This document shows, one piece after another, positions 48,324-56,774 of a stretch of DNA of 59,921 nucleotides. The notes under the pieces were generated by a model. The model had not been told where the DNA came from. It was given only the letters and a program-made list of their open reading frames with translations, and ran no database searches. The stretch is from IMG/VR virus record IMGVR_UViG_3300028800_002273, positions 1-59,921 of that record, one strand, 5' to 3'. Each line of letters begins with the position of its first letter. The first letter of the stretch is position 1. Position numbers and translations under genes: made by a program. The DNA comes from a virus.

Positions 48324-51113
48324 TTAGGCAGCCAGTTCGTATTGCCGCGTTCGTAAATTTGGATGCACAATCAGATGCGGACAGTTCGCCGCCACGATCG
48401 CAGCAGCCACTTGCGGACAAACAGAATTACCGCACATGCGGATCTGCTGTGTCTTGTTCAGTTTTATCTCGTCAATGCCGCGGGTCTGGGGATTGAACAC
48501 GTAAGCGCGGTCGATCACGTAATCATCCGGGAAACCCTGGCAACGGTACAATTCACGCGGCGCAAGCATGCGCATGCCGATATCCACGATCACCAGGCCG
48601 CTTTTCGTGGTCGCGAACTCGCCCTCGAACTCGATGCCCTGCGCGCGCAGGAATGCCGCCACGCGATGCGCCATCGCGATATGTTCCTCGCACATCGGCG
48701 GTATGATAATTTCTGATTCGATGTGCGCGAACCGTTCCTTGGTGGTGACCGTTCCGCTTGGCCCGCTCACGGGATGCCCTTCTTCCTCGTTCCCGTAATA
48801 TTTGATATGATTCGCGCCTATCAATTTTGAACTGACTAGAGATTGATTGGATCCAGAGCTGGTGAGCGTGCTAACCGGCCTCGTCACCGGATGGTGCGGT
48901 GTGCGGTTAAAACCGTCATTGTTCTGCAGCATGAATGGCGCGCCCAATTCTGGTTGCTCGGACGGCACCGGCGGCGCCATGACTTCCGAAACCGCAATGC
49001 CATGATGCGTGCCATCCGCAGAAATGGTGTGTATCGGTTCGCCGGCGGCATGCCCAGGCGCGTGCGTCTCCGCATCACCGCGCATCTTGACCACGTTTGC
49101 GGCAACCACCGCTTGCTTTCCAGTACCCACAATGGTTCCGCTGGGTTTTTGTATGTCCAAAGCCCGGGGAGCTTGACCGGGCGCTTCGCCATAACCGGTT
49201 TGGACCAGGGTCGTGGCCACCACATTATGTTCCGCACGACTCACTTGTGAACGCATCGGCTCATCCAGGCCTTTCACCATGTCGCTGTTGGATTTCAGGT
49301 GACCCTTCTGCAACATGTGCCCGCTGACAACCTGGCTTTGAATAACCGCATGATGACCACCCGTGGGAACCGTTGGTGCAGGTGCGGCAGCGTCGCCACC
49401 GGAATGACCGGTGGTATTCACCATCAAGTTCACCGCAGCCAGAGCCATATCCGGCGTGCCGAGTACCGCTGGCGATGATTCAGTCAGGTCGTGCGCACTG
49501 CGTCCTCGTTTTTTGCCGCTCTTGTCCACCTCACCATGCGCCATGTGCACCACCGTGCCCGAGATCAACGCCGTTTTTCCCTGTCCATCCGGCATCACGG
49601 TGGGCGCTGGTTTCTGGATGTCCTGCCCCACACTCTCGCCAAATTCACGGCAGAGATGCGCCGTGGCCAAATGCTTGTCGCTTTTGAGAAGAATGGTATC
49701 CATCGGCTTTGTGACTGGCCTCGGCTCGCCAGCTCGCGCCGGTCCGCCCGCACCAACCAACGTGCCCGTTACCACCGAGAAGCTATCGCGCGTGCTGGCT
49801 GCGCCCATCGGTTCGGTGGCGGGTTTGGGCTCATCTTTGGGATGTTTCGAAAGCACATGCGCACCCACTACCGTGAAATGTCCGCCCTTCACTTCGGCAC
49901 ATTGCGTGTGACCGGGTTCATCCACTGCATGATTGTGCTGCACCTGCGGACGGGATTGATCGGAGACAAACGGCGCCACATTCTCGGTATTTACCAGCGC
50001 CTTTTCCCCACGTTGCGCGCCGGTCACGGTCATGGCCGGATCCATTATGGATTCAACCCGATCATCGTCGCCCTGGTGTGTGAGGCTGATGAGAAATGGA
50101 TGGTCCGCCATCATCACATAACGGTGCACACCTTTGGCGATCCGCCGCAGCGAGGAACCCGCCAGCGGACGTTTGCAATTGATTTTCAACCGCTTCGCCT
50201 CCGTCTTGGTGAGAAAGATGGAATGCACCGGCAATGTCCAATCGATGCATTCCGCTACCGTGCGCCACGGGCGCGGCCCGATGCCATGTGAACCCGCCGC
50301 CCGCCAGGCCTTCCGCGCGTCCGTCAGTTTCGCCGGCGCAAAATGCGTTGGTTTCGGCCATAAGATCGGCAGACCATCACAGCGCGCGATCATGTAAAGC
50401 CGTTTACGGATCGTCGGACTGCCAAAATCACAGGCGCGCAATTCTCGCAATTCCACGTCGTACCCGAACCCGCGCACCAGGTCATCTTCCGTCACTTGCG
50501 TCAAAGGCTCGATCATCCTGGCCGCCTGCTCGCTGAAGATCGGCGCGTTCAATTTCTTCAATAACTCCGGAACGTCCGGATGGTTGCGCACGATGCCGCC
50601 CTTCAAGGCATCGATGAAACATTGGAACGTGCGGCCTTTATGTTCCTCGATGGGTTTGCCGCACGGCGCACCGCACATGCAATCCTCCGGGTGCTCCGGA
50701 TTGTAGTGAAGCGGTCCCCATGTCTTCATTTCCTCCACGTTCTCCATGAAGAGCACCGGCGTGCGCACCTTGGCCCAACGCCATTGTACCGATGCCAGTC
50801 CACGGATCTTCTTGCTCAAAGGCTTGCCGCCTTTGGCTTTGGAGAAATGTTTGCAGTCCGGCGAAAACCACGCCATGGCCCAGCGGCGCCGTGCGTCCAT
50901 CAAGGCCGGGTCAGAAAAGAAAATGTCCTCTTCATGATGCACGGTCGTGGCGTGATTGATGCGATGCATCCCTAGCGCGAACTTGTCGTGGTTGGTGGCA
51001 TGATTCGGCCCTCGCCCCAAACCCATCTCGATGCCGGTCGAAGCGCCTCCGCCGCCGGCAAAGCCATCCATGATCAATTCATCAAAAACATCCAATACGT
51101 AATTCGAGGACAT
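48324..51113 (-). CDS. C5 cytosine DNA methyltransferase with expanded tandem-repeat region
   Basis: A 929-residue enzyme. Motif I DGFAGGGGASTGIE (residues 16-29), motif IV SPDCKHFSKAKGG (catalytic Cys87), motif VI MENVEEM (Glu124), motif VIII TIRKRLYMIARC, motif IX-X LAPRELYRCQGFP and CGNSVCP (about 850-900). Between residues about 357 and 800 the target-recognition region is expanded to roughly 12 units of a P-x-x-T-(I/V) ... H-A-(L/V) pattern, each 35-45 residues (for example EPIHTISADGTHHGI, KPSGTIVGTGKQAVV). Typical family members carry far fewer. Predicted to methylate phage DNA against restriction, perhaps at several sites. Confidence 0.9.
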   Translation of the reverse strand: MSSNYVLDVFDELIMDGFAGGGGASTGIEMGLGRGPNHATNHDKFALGMHRINHATTVHHEEDIFFSDPALMDARRRWAMAWFSPDCKHFSKAKGGKPLSKKIRGLASVQWRWAKVRTPVLFMENVEEMKTWGPLHYNPEHPEDCMCGAPCGKPIEEHKGRTFQCFIDALKGGIVRNHPDVPELLKKLNAPIFSEQAARMIEPLTQVTEDDLVRGFGYDVELRELRACDFGSPTIRKRLYMIARCDGLPILWPKPTHFAPAKLTDARKAWRAAGSHGIGPRPWRTVAECIDWTLPVHSIFLTKTEAKRLKINCKRPLAGSSLRRIAKGVHRYVMMADHPFLISLTHQGDDDRVESIMDPAMTVTGAQRGEKALVNTENVAPFVSDQSRPQVQHNHAVDEPGHTQCAEVKGGHFTVVGAHVLSKHPKDEPKPATEPMGAASTRDSFSVVTGTLVGAGGPARAGEPRPVTKPMDTILLKSDKHLATAHLCREFGESVGQDIQKPAPTVMPDGQGKTALISGTVVHMAHGEVDKSGKKRGRSAHDLTESSPAVLGTPDMALAAVNLMVNTTGHSGGDAAAPAPTVPTGGHHAVIQSQVVSGHMLQKGHLKSNSDMVKGLDEPMRSQVSRAEHNVVATTLVQTGYGEAPGQAPRALDIQKPSGTIVGTGKQAVVAANVVKMRGDAETHAPGHAAGEPIHTISADGTHHGIAVSEVMAPPVPSEQPELGAPFMLQNNDGFNRTPHHPVTRPVSTLTSSGSNQSLVSSKLIGANHIKYYGNEEEGHPVSGPSGTVTTKERFAHIESEIIIPPMCEEHIAMAHRVAAFLRAQGIEFEGEFATTKSGLVIVDIGMRMLAPRELYRCQGFPDDYVIDRAYVFNPQTRGIDEIKLNKTQQIRMCGNSVCPQVAAAIVAANCPHLIVHPNLRTRQYELAA

Positions 51114-51117
51114 AAAT

Positions 51118-51933
51118 TTAGTGTTTTGCGTTCTCTGCGGTTAAAGTTTTTGCCACGGCTGAAGAAATCCGCTTGTGCTTGCCCGCACCCACCGACCGCA
51201 GGTAAAGGTCATTCAACATCCCGGCCGGGTTGTTCACGTGATTGATTTGCACCTGCACCTCCCGCACCACACCATTCACCTTCAGCGCACTCTCGAGCGT
51301 GATGCGTTGATACCAGATGATCAGATTTTCATCCGTCAACGTCGGTGCCATGCGCAGGATATTGTCCAATATCTCCGCCGTGGTACGCCTGGCCAATTCC
51401 TCCACCTCATGCGCCAGCCGCAGTTTTTCCTCCGTGAACTTCCCCGCTAAACACAGCGCGCGCAGGCGGATGGAAAAGTTATCAGGCAAGCATGAATTCA
51501 TGGTCATGTCATGTCGGGCAGGCTTGGGCGGTGGCGGGTCTGGTGGCTTGGGCAGTGAGTACGGAGTTCCGGCTTTAGCCGGTTCGCCACCTTCTGCCTT
51601 CTTCCTTCTTCCTTCTTCCTTCAGGTGCGCCGCTGCCTGGCACCGCGACAAGTGCGCCATCACCTCATCCAGCGGTCGTTGCTGCGTGAACAACTCCGCC
51701 GTCATCCCGTATTGGTTCAATACCTGCCACGCCGGCATGGCCAGCACGCGCAGTGTGCCACCGTAAGGATCAAACGTGATGATGTTCGCCAGGCGCAGCT
51801 TATCAATGGCCGCATTCAGCGTAATCGGGCGGCTGAATAATTTCCCCAGCCGCGCCACGTGCACCGGCTCACCCGTTGGTGCTGCCAGCAACGCCGCGCA
51901 CAACACCGTCAATTCATTTTTGCTATAGTTCAT
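51118..51933 (-). CDS. Winged-helix protein, replication or regulatory candidate
   Basis: A 271-residue protein. Residues 1-75 fit a winged helix (NAAIDKLRLANIITFDPYGG). The middle (residues about 105-140) is low-complexity and encoded by REP-like and AAGGAAGAAG-type DNA (KKAEGGEPAKAGTPYSLPKP). Residues 150-260 form a helical domain. Its place before the methyltransferases and its wHTH suggest an initiator or regulator, without a decisive motif. The last codons (TLTAENAKH) come from a spacer repeat. Confidence 0.55.
   Translation of the reverse strand: MNYSKNELTVLCAALLAAPTGEPVHVARLGKLFSRPITLNAAIDKLRLANIITFDPYGGTLRVLAMPAWQVLNQYGMTAELFTQQRPLDEVMAHLSRCQAAAHLKEEGRRKKAEGGEPAKAGTPYSLPKPPDPPPPKPARHDMTMNSCLPDNFSIRLRALCLAGKFTEEKLRLAHEVEELARRTTAEILDNILRMAPTLTDENLIIWYQRITLESALKVNGVVREVQVQINHVNNPAGMLNDLYLRSVGAGKHKRISSAVAKTLTAENAKH
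51121..51144. repeat. Spacer-type repeat at a gene 3' end
   Basis: On the minus strand it reads TTAACCGCAGAGAACGCAAA. A second copy, TTAACCGCAAAGAACGCAAG, lies at 55631-55660. The GCAAAGAACGC theme is one I recall from intergenic DNA of this phylum. Confidence 0.45.
51569..51582. repeat. REP-like palindrome translated in frame
   Basis: ccggct-tt-agccgg with flanking ggagtt and ttcgcc encodes GEPAKAGTPYS within the winged-helix protein. The translated phrase AKAGTP is itself a recurring product of this palindrome type, from memory. Confidence 0.5.
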
Positions 51934-51974
51934 CGGTTAATCGCGCCAGCGATCGTTTCAAATTTGTTTTTTGG

Positions 51975-54626
51975 TTAATTCACAGCTTCAGCAGGATCGG
52001 TTTGTTCGTCTTCCGCGCCGACAGGCGCAGTGCCCAGCGGCAGGTTGCCGCAGTCGAAAAGTGTGGGTGTGTTCAGGTCGCGCTCTGCGATCTCGCAATA
52101 CGTGGCGCCGTCCGCGAAATAACCGGTGGAAAGTTCTATTCCAACACCACGTCGCCCGTGCTTCACCGCAGTCATCGGCACGGTGGCGATGCCGCAAAAC
52201 ATGTCCAACACCACGTCGCCCGGATTCGATAGCTGCTTGATCACGCGCTCCGCGATATCGAGCTGCATCGGGCACAAGTGCATCTGCTGTCCTTTTTGCA
52301 CCTGCCGCGAGTTCAACGTGCGCATGCGCGTGATATCGGTCCACACATCAGGATGCGTGCTCTGCGGTGGCAGCAGCATGAAGGTGGTGGGCAACTTCTT
52401 CGCCTTGGCCAAGGCCTCGCCCACGCGCACGTGATTCTCAAAGTCGTAAACGTTGTTCAGCGAGTAATCCCGGTACAACTTGTAGATGACGTCATGCGGG
52501 AGTGCGGCCACTTCTTCTGATGCGAGCAAACGATTCCCGCTGCTGCGCGTGAAGGCGTGCGCATCCACCTGCCAACGTGCGAGTGAGTAATCCGCTTTCG
52601 TTTTGACCACCGGCACATCCGCATAACTTCTGGACGTGTCCGTCTGTGGTTTGCGGAAATACAGCAGATATTCCGGCATGCCCACACCCATCTTGGTGCC
52701 GTCTGTGCATTGCTCGGTCCACGAAAGGCGGTAGGTCTGGTTATTCTCGCGTACCACGTCCGTGGCGACCGTCTTCATGCCCATGTACGCGAAACCGTGT
52801 TTCGTGTAATGCTCGATGCATTTGGCGTGGAACGGATATACGACCTGGAAGCCAAGGCCGGTCATGCCGCCCGGTACCACACGGTCCTTGACGTGCACCA
52901 CGAACAGCCGTCCGGGCATCATCACGCGATAGATGTTTGGCGTGAGATAATCATTCTGCGCGAAGAATTCCTCGTTGCCATCGCTGAACCCAAAGTCCGC
53001 GCAATTCGGTGAATATTCGTACTGCGTGGAGAACGGTATGGAGGTGAGCCCAAGTCCCACACTGTTGTCCGGGTGGCGCACCGTATCCATCAGCTCGATC
53101 ACCGAGTCATTGTTGATGAGCCAGAAGTTTTCGCCTTTGATCTCCATGCGGTCCACGCCCATCTTGCGTGTGAGCGATTGCGCCATGGCCACGTGCGCCA
53201 AACCAAACTCGCGTATGATCGCGGACATTTGCGCCACCATCTCTTTGTGCTGTGCCCATTTGCGCTTCAATTCCTTCACCACACCGCGTTCCGCTTCCGT
53301 GTGGATGATGTCCACGCGCACCTTGTGTGTTTGCAGGAAACGCAGGATACGATGCAGTGCCTGGATGAAATCGTTGAACTTGAAACCCACGCCCAGATAT
53401 ACCGCCCACCAACAATGCCTCTGCCAGTTCACACCACTGCCCAGCATGCACGGCTTGCCGGCTATCTCCGCGAACTCGCCGTTCGCAAAACCCATGATGG
53501 ATTTTTCCTTGTGCTCGTCATCATCTGAGCCGCACACAGTCACGCAACTCGGTATCGCAGACTCAATCGCCTTGCGCTCCGCCTCCAGGTCATGCCAGAT
53601 GACACGGTGTGCGGTAGGATCAATCGCGCGTATCTCCATCAATTTGTCGATGCGGGGGGATAACGAATTCCTTTTCTCTGCTGCTGCGTCCTGCACGCCC
53701 ATGCTGGAATCGCGGAACATCTTGTGTTGCCCATCACGATCCAACCCGGCCTTGCTGTGGTCGGTGGGCACCTCGTGCCAGTGCGCTTCCAGTTCCGGTA
53801 ATTCGTAACCCTCATCCGGGAAACCCATGTCGGACGGCCGTTGCACGAACAAAGCCCAGGAAGCCAGCCACAACCAGAACTCGCGTTCTTTGTGCGGATG
53901 CAACGTGAGATTGTCCGCCTGCGTGGAATCCCGTTTGAAGAAACGCGTTTTGGCCGCGCTCACATCCATGATGCCGAGGAATTCCGCGTAGGCCAGCAGC
54001 TCGATATATTCGTTCGGTGAAGGCGTGGCCGTCGCCACGAACCGATATTTCACCGTCTTGCCATCCGTGCGATGCCGTTGTGTGGGCCCACCATCGCCCG
54101 TGTACAGACGCATGCACTCACGGAAAGTCTTCGTGCCACCGAACCCGCGCAAGATGCTCGCCTCATCCAGACTCGATGCCTGGAATTCCGCCGGATCCAA
54201 TTTCCCATCCCGCACCGTCTCGTAATTCGTGATGTAGATGCCCGTTTCGCCAGCCTCTTCGATCGTGCGGATGAACTTGGGCGGTTCCGTCCAACCAAGT
54301 ATCTCGATCGCATCGCGCACCAGGTCAAAGCGCACACCGAGCGGCGCCACCAGCAAGGCGCGTCCACCCGTGAACTTCAGGATGATGCGCAGCACTTCCA
54401 GTTGTATCACCGTCTTGCCCAGACCGAACGCCATGAAGCACGCGCGCCGTCCACCAGCCACCATCCATTTCACCGCCGCGCGCTGGTGCGGATACAAACG
54501 CTGATTGATATCTTCATCATCGATCTCAAACCCATGCTGTTCAGCCATCTTGACCTTGCTCGCGAGAAATTCCTCGTAAGGCATGGCTGGCATACCCGGC
54601 GCCGCTTTTGGACGATGCGGATTCAA
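51975..54626 (-). CDS. SNF2-type helicase fused to a beta-class DNA methyltransferase
   Basis: An 883-residue protein. Helicase: motif I AFGLGKTVIQLE (residues about 66-77), II SSLDEASIL, III VATATPSPNEY, VI ALHRILRFLQ. Methyltransferase: motif IV-like TSIPFSTQYEYSP (about 528-540) precedes motif I VVLDMFCGIATVPM (about 805-820) and VGIELSTGY, the order of beta-class amino-methyltransferases. TTG 54626 is the start, supported by GGAGGT 7 nt upstream and a TTGA overlap. The C-terminal end (CGNLPLGTAP) is encoded by a REP-like hairpin. A translocating methylase would modify phage DNA processively; comparison with the P1 DarB type is reasonable but the domain order differs. Confidence 0.85.
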   Translation of the reverse strand: MNPHRPKAAPGMPAMPYEEFLASKVKMAEQHGFEIDDEDINQRLYPHQRAAVKWMVAGGRRACFMAFGLGKTVIQLEVLRIILKFTGGRALLVAPLGVRFDLVRDAIEILGWTEPPKFIRTIEEAGETGIYITNYETVRDGKLDPAEFQASSLDEASILRGFGGTKTFRECMRLYTGDGGPTQRHRTDGKTVKYRFVATATPSPNEYIELLAYAEFLGIMDVSAAKTRFFKRDSTQADNLTLHPHKEREFWLWLASWALFVQRPSDMGFPDEGYELPELEAHWHEVPTDHSKAGLDRDGQHKMFRDSSMGVQDAAAEKRNSLSPRIDKLMEIRAIDPTAHRVIWHDLEAERKAIESAIPSCVTVCGSDDDEHKEKSIMGFANGEFAEIAGKPCMLGSGVNWQRHCWWAVYLGVGFKFNDFIQALHRILRFLQTHKVRVDIIHTEAERGVVKELKRKWAQHKEMVAQMSAIIREFGLAHVAMAQSLTRKMGVDRMEIKGENFWLINNDSVIELMDTVRHPDNSVGLGLTSIPFSTQYEYSPNCADFGFSDGNEEFFAQNDYLTPNIYRVMMPGRLFVVHVKDRVVPGGMTGLGFQVVYPFHAKCIEHYTKHGFAYMGMKTVATDVVRENNQTYRLSWTEQCTDGTKMGVGMPEYLLYFRKPQTDTSRSYADVPVVKTKADYSLARWQVDAHAFTRSSGNRLLASEEVAALPHDVIYKLYRDYSLNNVYDFENHVRVGEALAKAKKLPTTFMLLPPQSTHPDVWTDITRMRTLNSRQVQKGQQMHLCPMQLDIAERVIKQLSNPGDVVLDMFCGIATVPMTAVKHGRRGVGIELSTGYFADGATYCEIAERDLNTPTLFDCGNLPLGTAPVGAEDEQTDPAEAVN
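52037..52051. repeat. REP-like hairpin near a gene end
   Basis: gcggca-ggt-tgccgc lies in the last codons of the helicase-methyltransferase gene. Confidence 0.4.
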
Positions 54627-54994
54627 CCCTGCACCTCCGATTGTTGGTTCGTACTTCCAACTTCCAGTCTTTCGCTATCAAGCGCGGTGGGATTGTCGCT
54701 ACAATCGCAATCCACAAAATCATCCGGATGCGCCGCTTGCCATTCCGGTGAGAACGGCAGATCACACCAGTACGTCACCCCTTCGATCAGATCATGCGAA
54801 TATACGCCCACCCATCGTCCCTGCTTGTCAAAACGCGCCAGTTGATGCTGCTCATTTTTCGGACGGTTCGGCGTGGACACACAGAACACGCGATTCTCCC
54901 GATAACCAGTGGGCGGTTTGCTCGCCGGTACCCATTCCACCATGAACTGCAGGCTTGTTTGCCCTTCGTCTGTATTTTTCGGTTTGGTTTCCAT
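54623..54994 (-). CDS. Hypothetical acidic protein
   Basis: A 123-residue acidic protein (METKPKNTDEGQTSLQFMVE). The centre holds a beta-like unit (RVFCVSTPNRPKNEQHQLAR then FDKQGRWVGVYS), and the C-terminus is Asp/Ser-rich. The start at 54994 removes an upstream frame that overlaps REP-like DNA. The stop overlaps the TTG start of the helicase-methyltransferase. Not recognised. Confidence 0.55.
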   Translation of the reverse strand: METKPKNTDEGQTSLQFMVEWVPASKPPTGYRENRVFCVSTPNRPKNEQHQLARFDKQGRWVGVYSHDLIEGVTYWCDLPFSPEWQAAHPDDFVDCDCSDNPTALDSERLEVGSTNQQSEVQG

Positions 54995-55017
54995 TTTGGT
55001 TTGGTTCGAAAATTGCC

Positions 55018-55067
55018 AGCGGGTGCTACCCGCTTTTCTTCTTATGGCCAGTCCGAGCTGCGGACTG
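55018..55067. repeat. Double REP-like element spanning a stop codon
   Basis: Two hairpins in tandem: agcgggt-gct-acccgct (55018-55034) and cagtccg-agctg-cggactg (55049-55067). The stop of the gene at 55026-55403 lies in the first loop, and the second encodes its QSAARTG. Paired inverted palindromes resemble REPIN units. Confidence 0.5.
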
Positions 55068-55403
55068 CCACCGCCCCTCGCGTATCGCCGCATCAATCTC
55101 TGTTTTCAGGAAGCGCGGCATGTTCTCGTCGCCGTACCGTTTGATCACACCTTCATCTGCCATCTGGTAGACAAAGCCTTCGCTGCTATAGGACCAGTCC
55201 GCGGCCGCTTGCGGGTCCAGCCACGGGCTGGCAAAACTCGACATGCCGCGCGAAACCGCCTCCATCATCTGCGCCATGAACATGCGCCCGGTGAGGAACT
55301 TCACGAATATCTGCAACATGTTCGCGCACTCACCCACCAACGAGGTATGCTTCTGCAAAGCCTCCTCAGTGGTTTCAGGTTCGTGATTTTGTGGCGCGCC
55401 CAT
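55026..55403 (-). CDS. Hypothetical protein with REP-derived C-terminus
   Basis: A 125-residue protein (MGAPQNHEPETTEEALQKHT), helical with many Met (FMAQMMEAVSRGMSS) and an alpha/beta C-terminal half. Its last 15 residues are encoded by the double palindrome at 55018-55067, so the natural end may have been earlier. Not recognised. Confidence 0.5.
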   Translation of the reverse strand: MGAPQNHEPETTEEALQKHTSLVGECANMLQIFVKFLTGRMFMAQMMEAVSRGMSSFASPWLDPQAAADWSYSSEGFVYQMADEGVIKRYGDENMPRFLKTEIDAAIREGRWQSAARTGHKKKSG

Positions 55404-55418
55404 GTGCTTATTTTCGAT

Positions 55419-55676
55419 TTACGATTTACGCGGCAGTTGTTTCATCGCTGCTTTGAGACATTTGCGAAAAGCCTCAATGACTCCTTTGCTCTTCCGGGTA
55501 ACAACAATCAGGTCATCTTCATCACTGGCAACAATCTCGACAGTTTCATATTTAGCCCCGGATTTTTTTACGATGGTATTGATCTCGGTCGCATAGAGCG
55601 CAATCCAGTCCAGCATTTGAGAATCAGTTGGCTTTGCGTTCCTTGCGTTCTTTGCGGTTAAAATTTTGGTTTTCAT
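55419..55676 (-). CDS. Small hypothetical protein with repeat-derived N-terminus
   Basis: An 85-residue protein. The first 18 residues (MKTKILTAKNARNAKPTD) are translated spacer repeat, so MLDWIALYATEINTIVKKSG at 55616 is an equally good start. The core (YETVEIVASDEDDLIVVTRK) is a small alpha/beta unit. Not recognised. Confidence 0.5.
   Translation of the reverse strand: MKTKILTAKNARNAKPTDSQMLDWIALYATEINTIVKKSGAKYETVEIVASDEDDLIVVTRKSKGVIEAFRKCLKAAMKQLPRKS
55631..55660. repeat. Spacer-type repeat at a gene 5' end
   Basis: Minus-strand TTAACCGCAAAGAACGCAAG followed by gaacgcaaag, compare 51121-51144. Here it lies in, or just before, the start region of a gene. Confidence 0.45.
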
Positions 55677-55693
55677 CAGCGTTAATCAGCGGT

Positions 55694-56086
55694 TTAAAAT
55701 CCTCGATCCGATGGCGGCAACTGGCTGTCTCCGTTACCTCCTGTTAAATTTGGTTCCGTGGCCGCACGCATCGCCGCAAACGCCAATTCCTGTGCCACCG
55801 GTACAATGAAGAGGTCTTCCCACCGCACCAACATCCCCTGCCCCTTCTCGCGTTTGTGCGCGAACAGTTCGCAACACACCCGGCTCCGGCCCGTGGGCAG
55901 GTTTTCCACGATCTCGCCCTTGAAGCGTTCCTTACTGCCCGGCTGCGAAAATTCCACCTGCGCACCCACCGGCGGCGCCTGAATGTCATTCATCTGCACC
56001 CACGCCATCTCTGCGGCGTGAAACGCTGCGATAGTTCCAAACGCAGACGGATTTGGGCGCGGTGGTGTTTGGGTAGCGGTGTTCAT
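55694..56086 (-). CDS. Hypothetical protein
   Basis: A 130-residue protein (MNTATQTPPRPNPSAFGTIA). N-terminal Pro-rich segment, then an SH3-like or PilZ-like beta unit (GAQVEFSQPGSKERFKGEIV then ENLPTGRSRVCCEL). Start by ATGA with the gene upstream. Not recognised. Confidence 0.5.
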   Translation of the reverse strand: MNTATQTPPRPNPSAFGTIAAFHAAEMAWVQMNDIQAPPVGAQVEFSQPGSKERFKGEIVENLPTGRSRVCCELFAHKREKGQGMLVRWEDLFIVPVAQELAFAAMRAATEPNLTGGNGDSQLPPSDRGF

Positions 56087-56529
56087 GCGATGGCCAAATC
56101 CTGTTCCACAAATTGTTCCTCCGTCTTTTGCGCAAAATTTTCCGCCGGCAAACGTGTCATCGCGCCATTTGCCGCCAGCCAGGTCTTGGCGGCAGACAGA
56201 GAGGTGAGTTTGTAGGCACACACCCATCGGCCTTTCGCGCCTTCGTTCTGGTTCTGCTTGCGCCCGGCCACGATGCCTTGCTTTTCATCCATGAACCGCA
56301 CAGGCAATTGCTCAATGAGTTCCAACGCCTTTAACGTGTTCCAGGCATTGCTCACCACACCCTGCCGATGCTCCGGCGCCACAATGTCTTCCGCGATATC
56401 TCCGGCGGAGACGTAGGGCTGCTTGAACGCCACTGCCAGGATCGCCTTCATCACCCGCACCATCAGCTCGCGTTTGTATTCGCTCACCGCGCGTTGCATG
56501 TCAGAAATGGGTGCGGGTAACGTTTTCAT
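56083..56529 (-). CDS. Winged-helix-type protein
   Basis: A 148-residue protein. Residues 22-95 show helix-turn-helix-wing order (VSAGDIAEDIVAPEHRQGVV then SNAWNTLKALELIEQLPVRF). Coupled by ATGA on both sides. Possibly a transcriptional regulator of this accessory operon. Confidence 0.55.
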   Translation of the reverse strand: MKTLPAPISDMQRAVSEYKRELMVRVMKAILAVAFKQPYVSAGDIAEDIVAPEHRQGVVSNAWNTLKALELIEQLPVRFMDEKQGIVAGRKQNQNEGAKGRWVCAYKLTSLSAAKTWLAANGAMTRLPAENFAQKTEEQFVEQDLAIA

Positions 56530-56774
56530 GCCAATTCGAAATCGGTTGCTTCCTTTTTTACGGTTTTCCCAGACTTAGAGTTTTTTACTTGCAGGTCGGT
56601 TGACCAATCGTAAGGCGCCGATTCAACTACAACTCCCTCCAGCCAATTCGAGCCATGCTGCCATTTCACCTTTGTGCCAACCGGAAATTCTTTGAGGATG
56701 ACAGCGCGCAATTCGTCTCTTCCTTTGCGGAATGCTTCACTTATTTCGTTATCTTTTTCTCGTGTTTTAGTCAT
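56526..56774 (-). CDS. Small SH3-like protein
   Basis: An 82-residue protein with a charged first helix and a small beta-barrel-like C-terminal half (GTKVKWQHGSNWLEGVVVES). Coupled by ATGA between a winged-helix gene and the HerA-like ATPase. Not recognised. Confidence 0.5.
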   Translation of the reverse strand: MTKTREKDNEISEAFRKGRDELRAVILKEFPVGTKVKWQHGSNWLEGVVVESAPYDWSTDLQVKNSKSGKTVKKEATDFELA

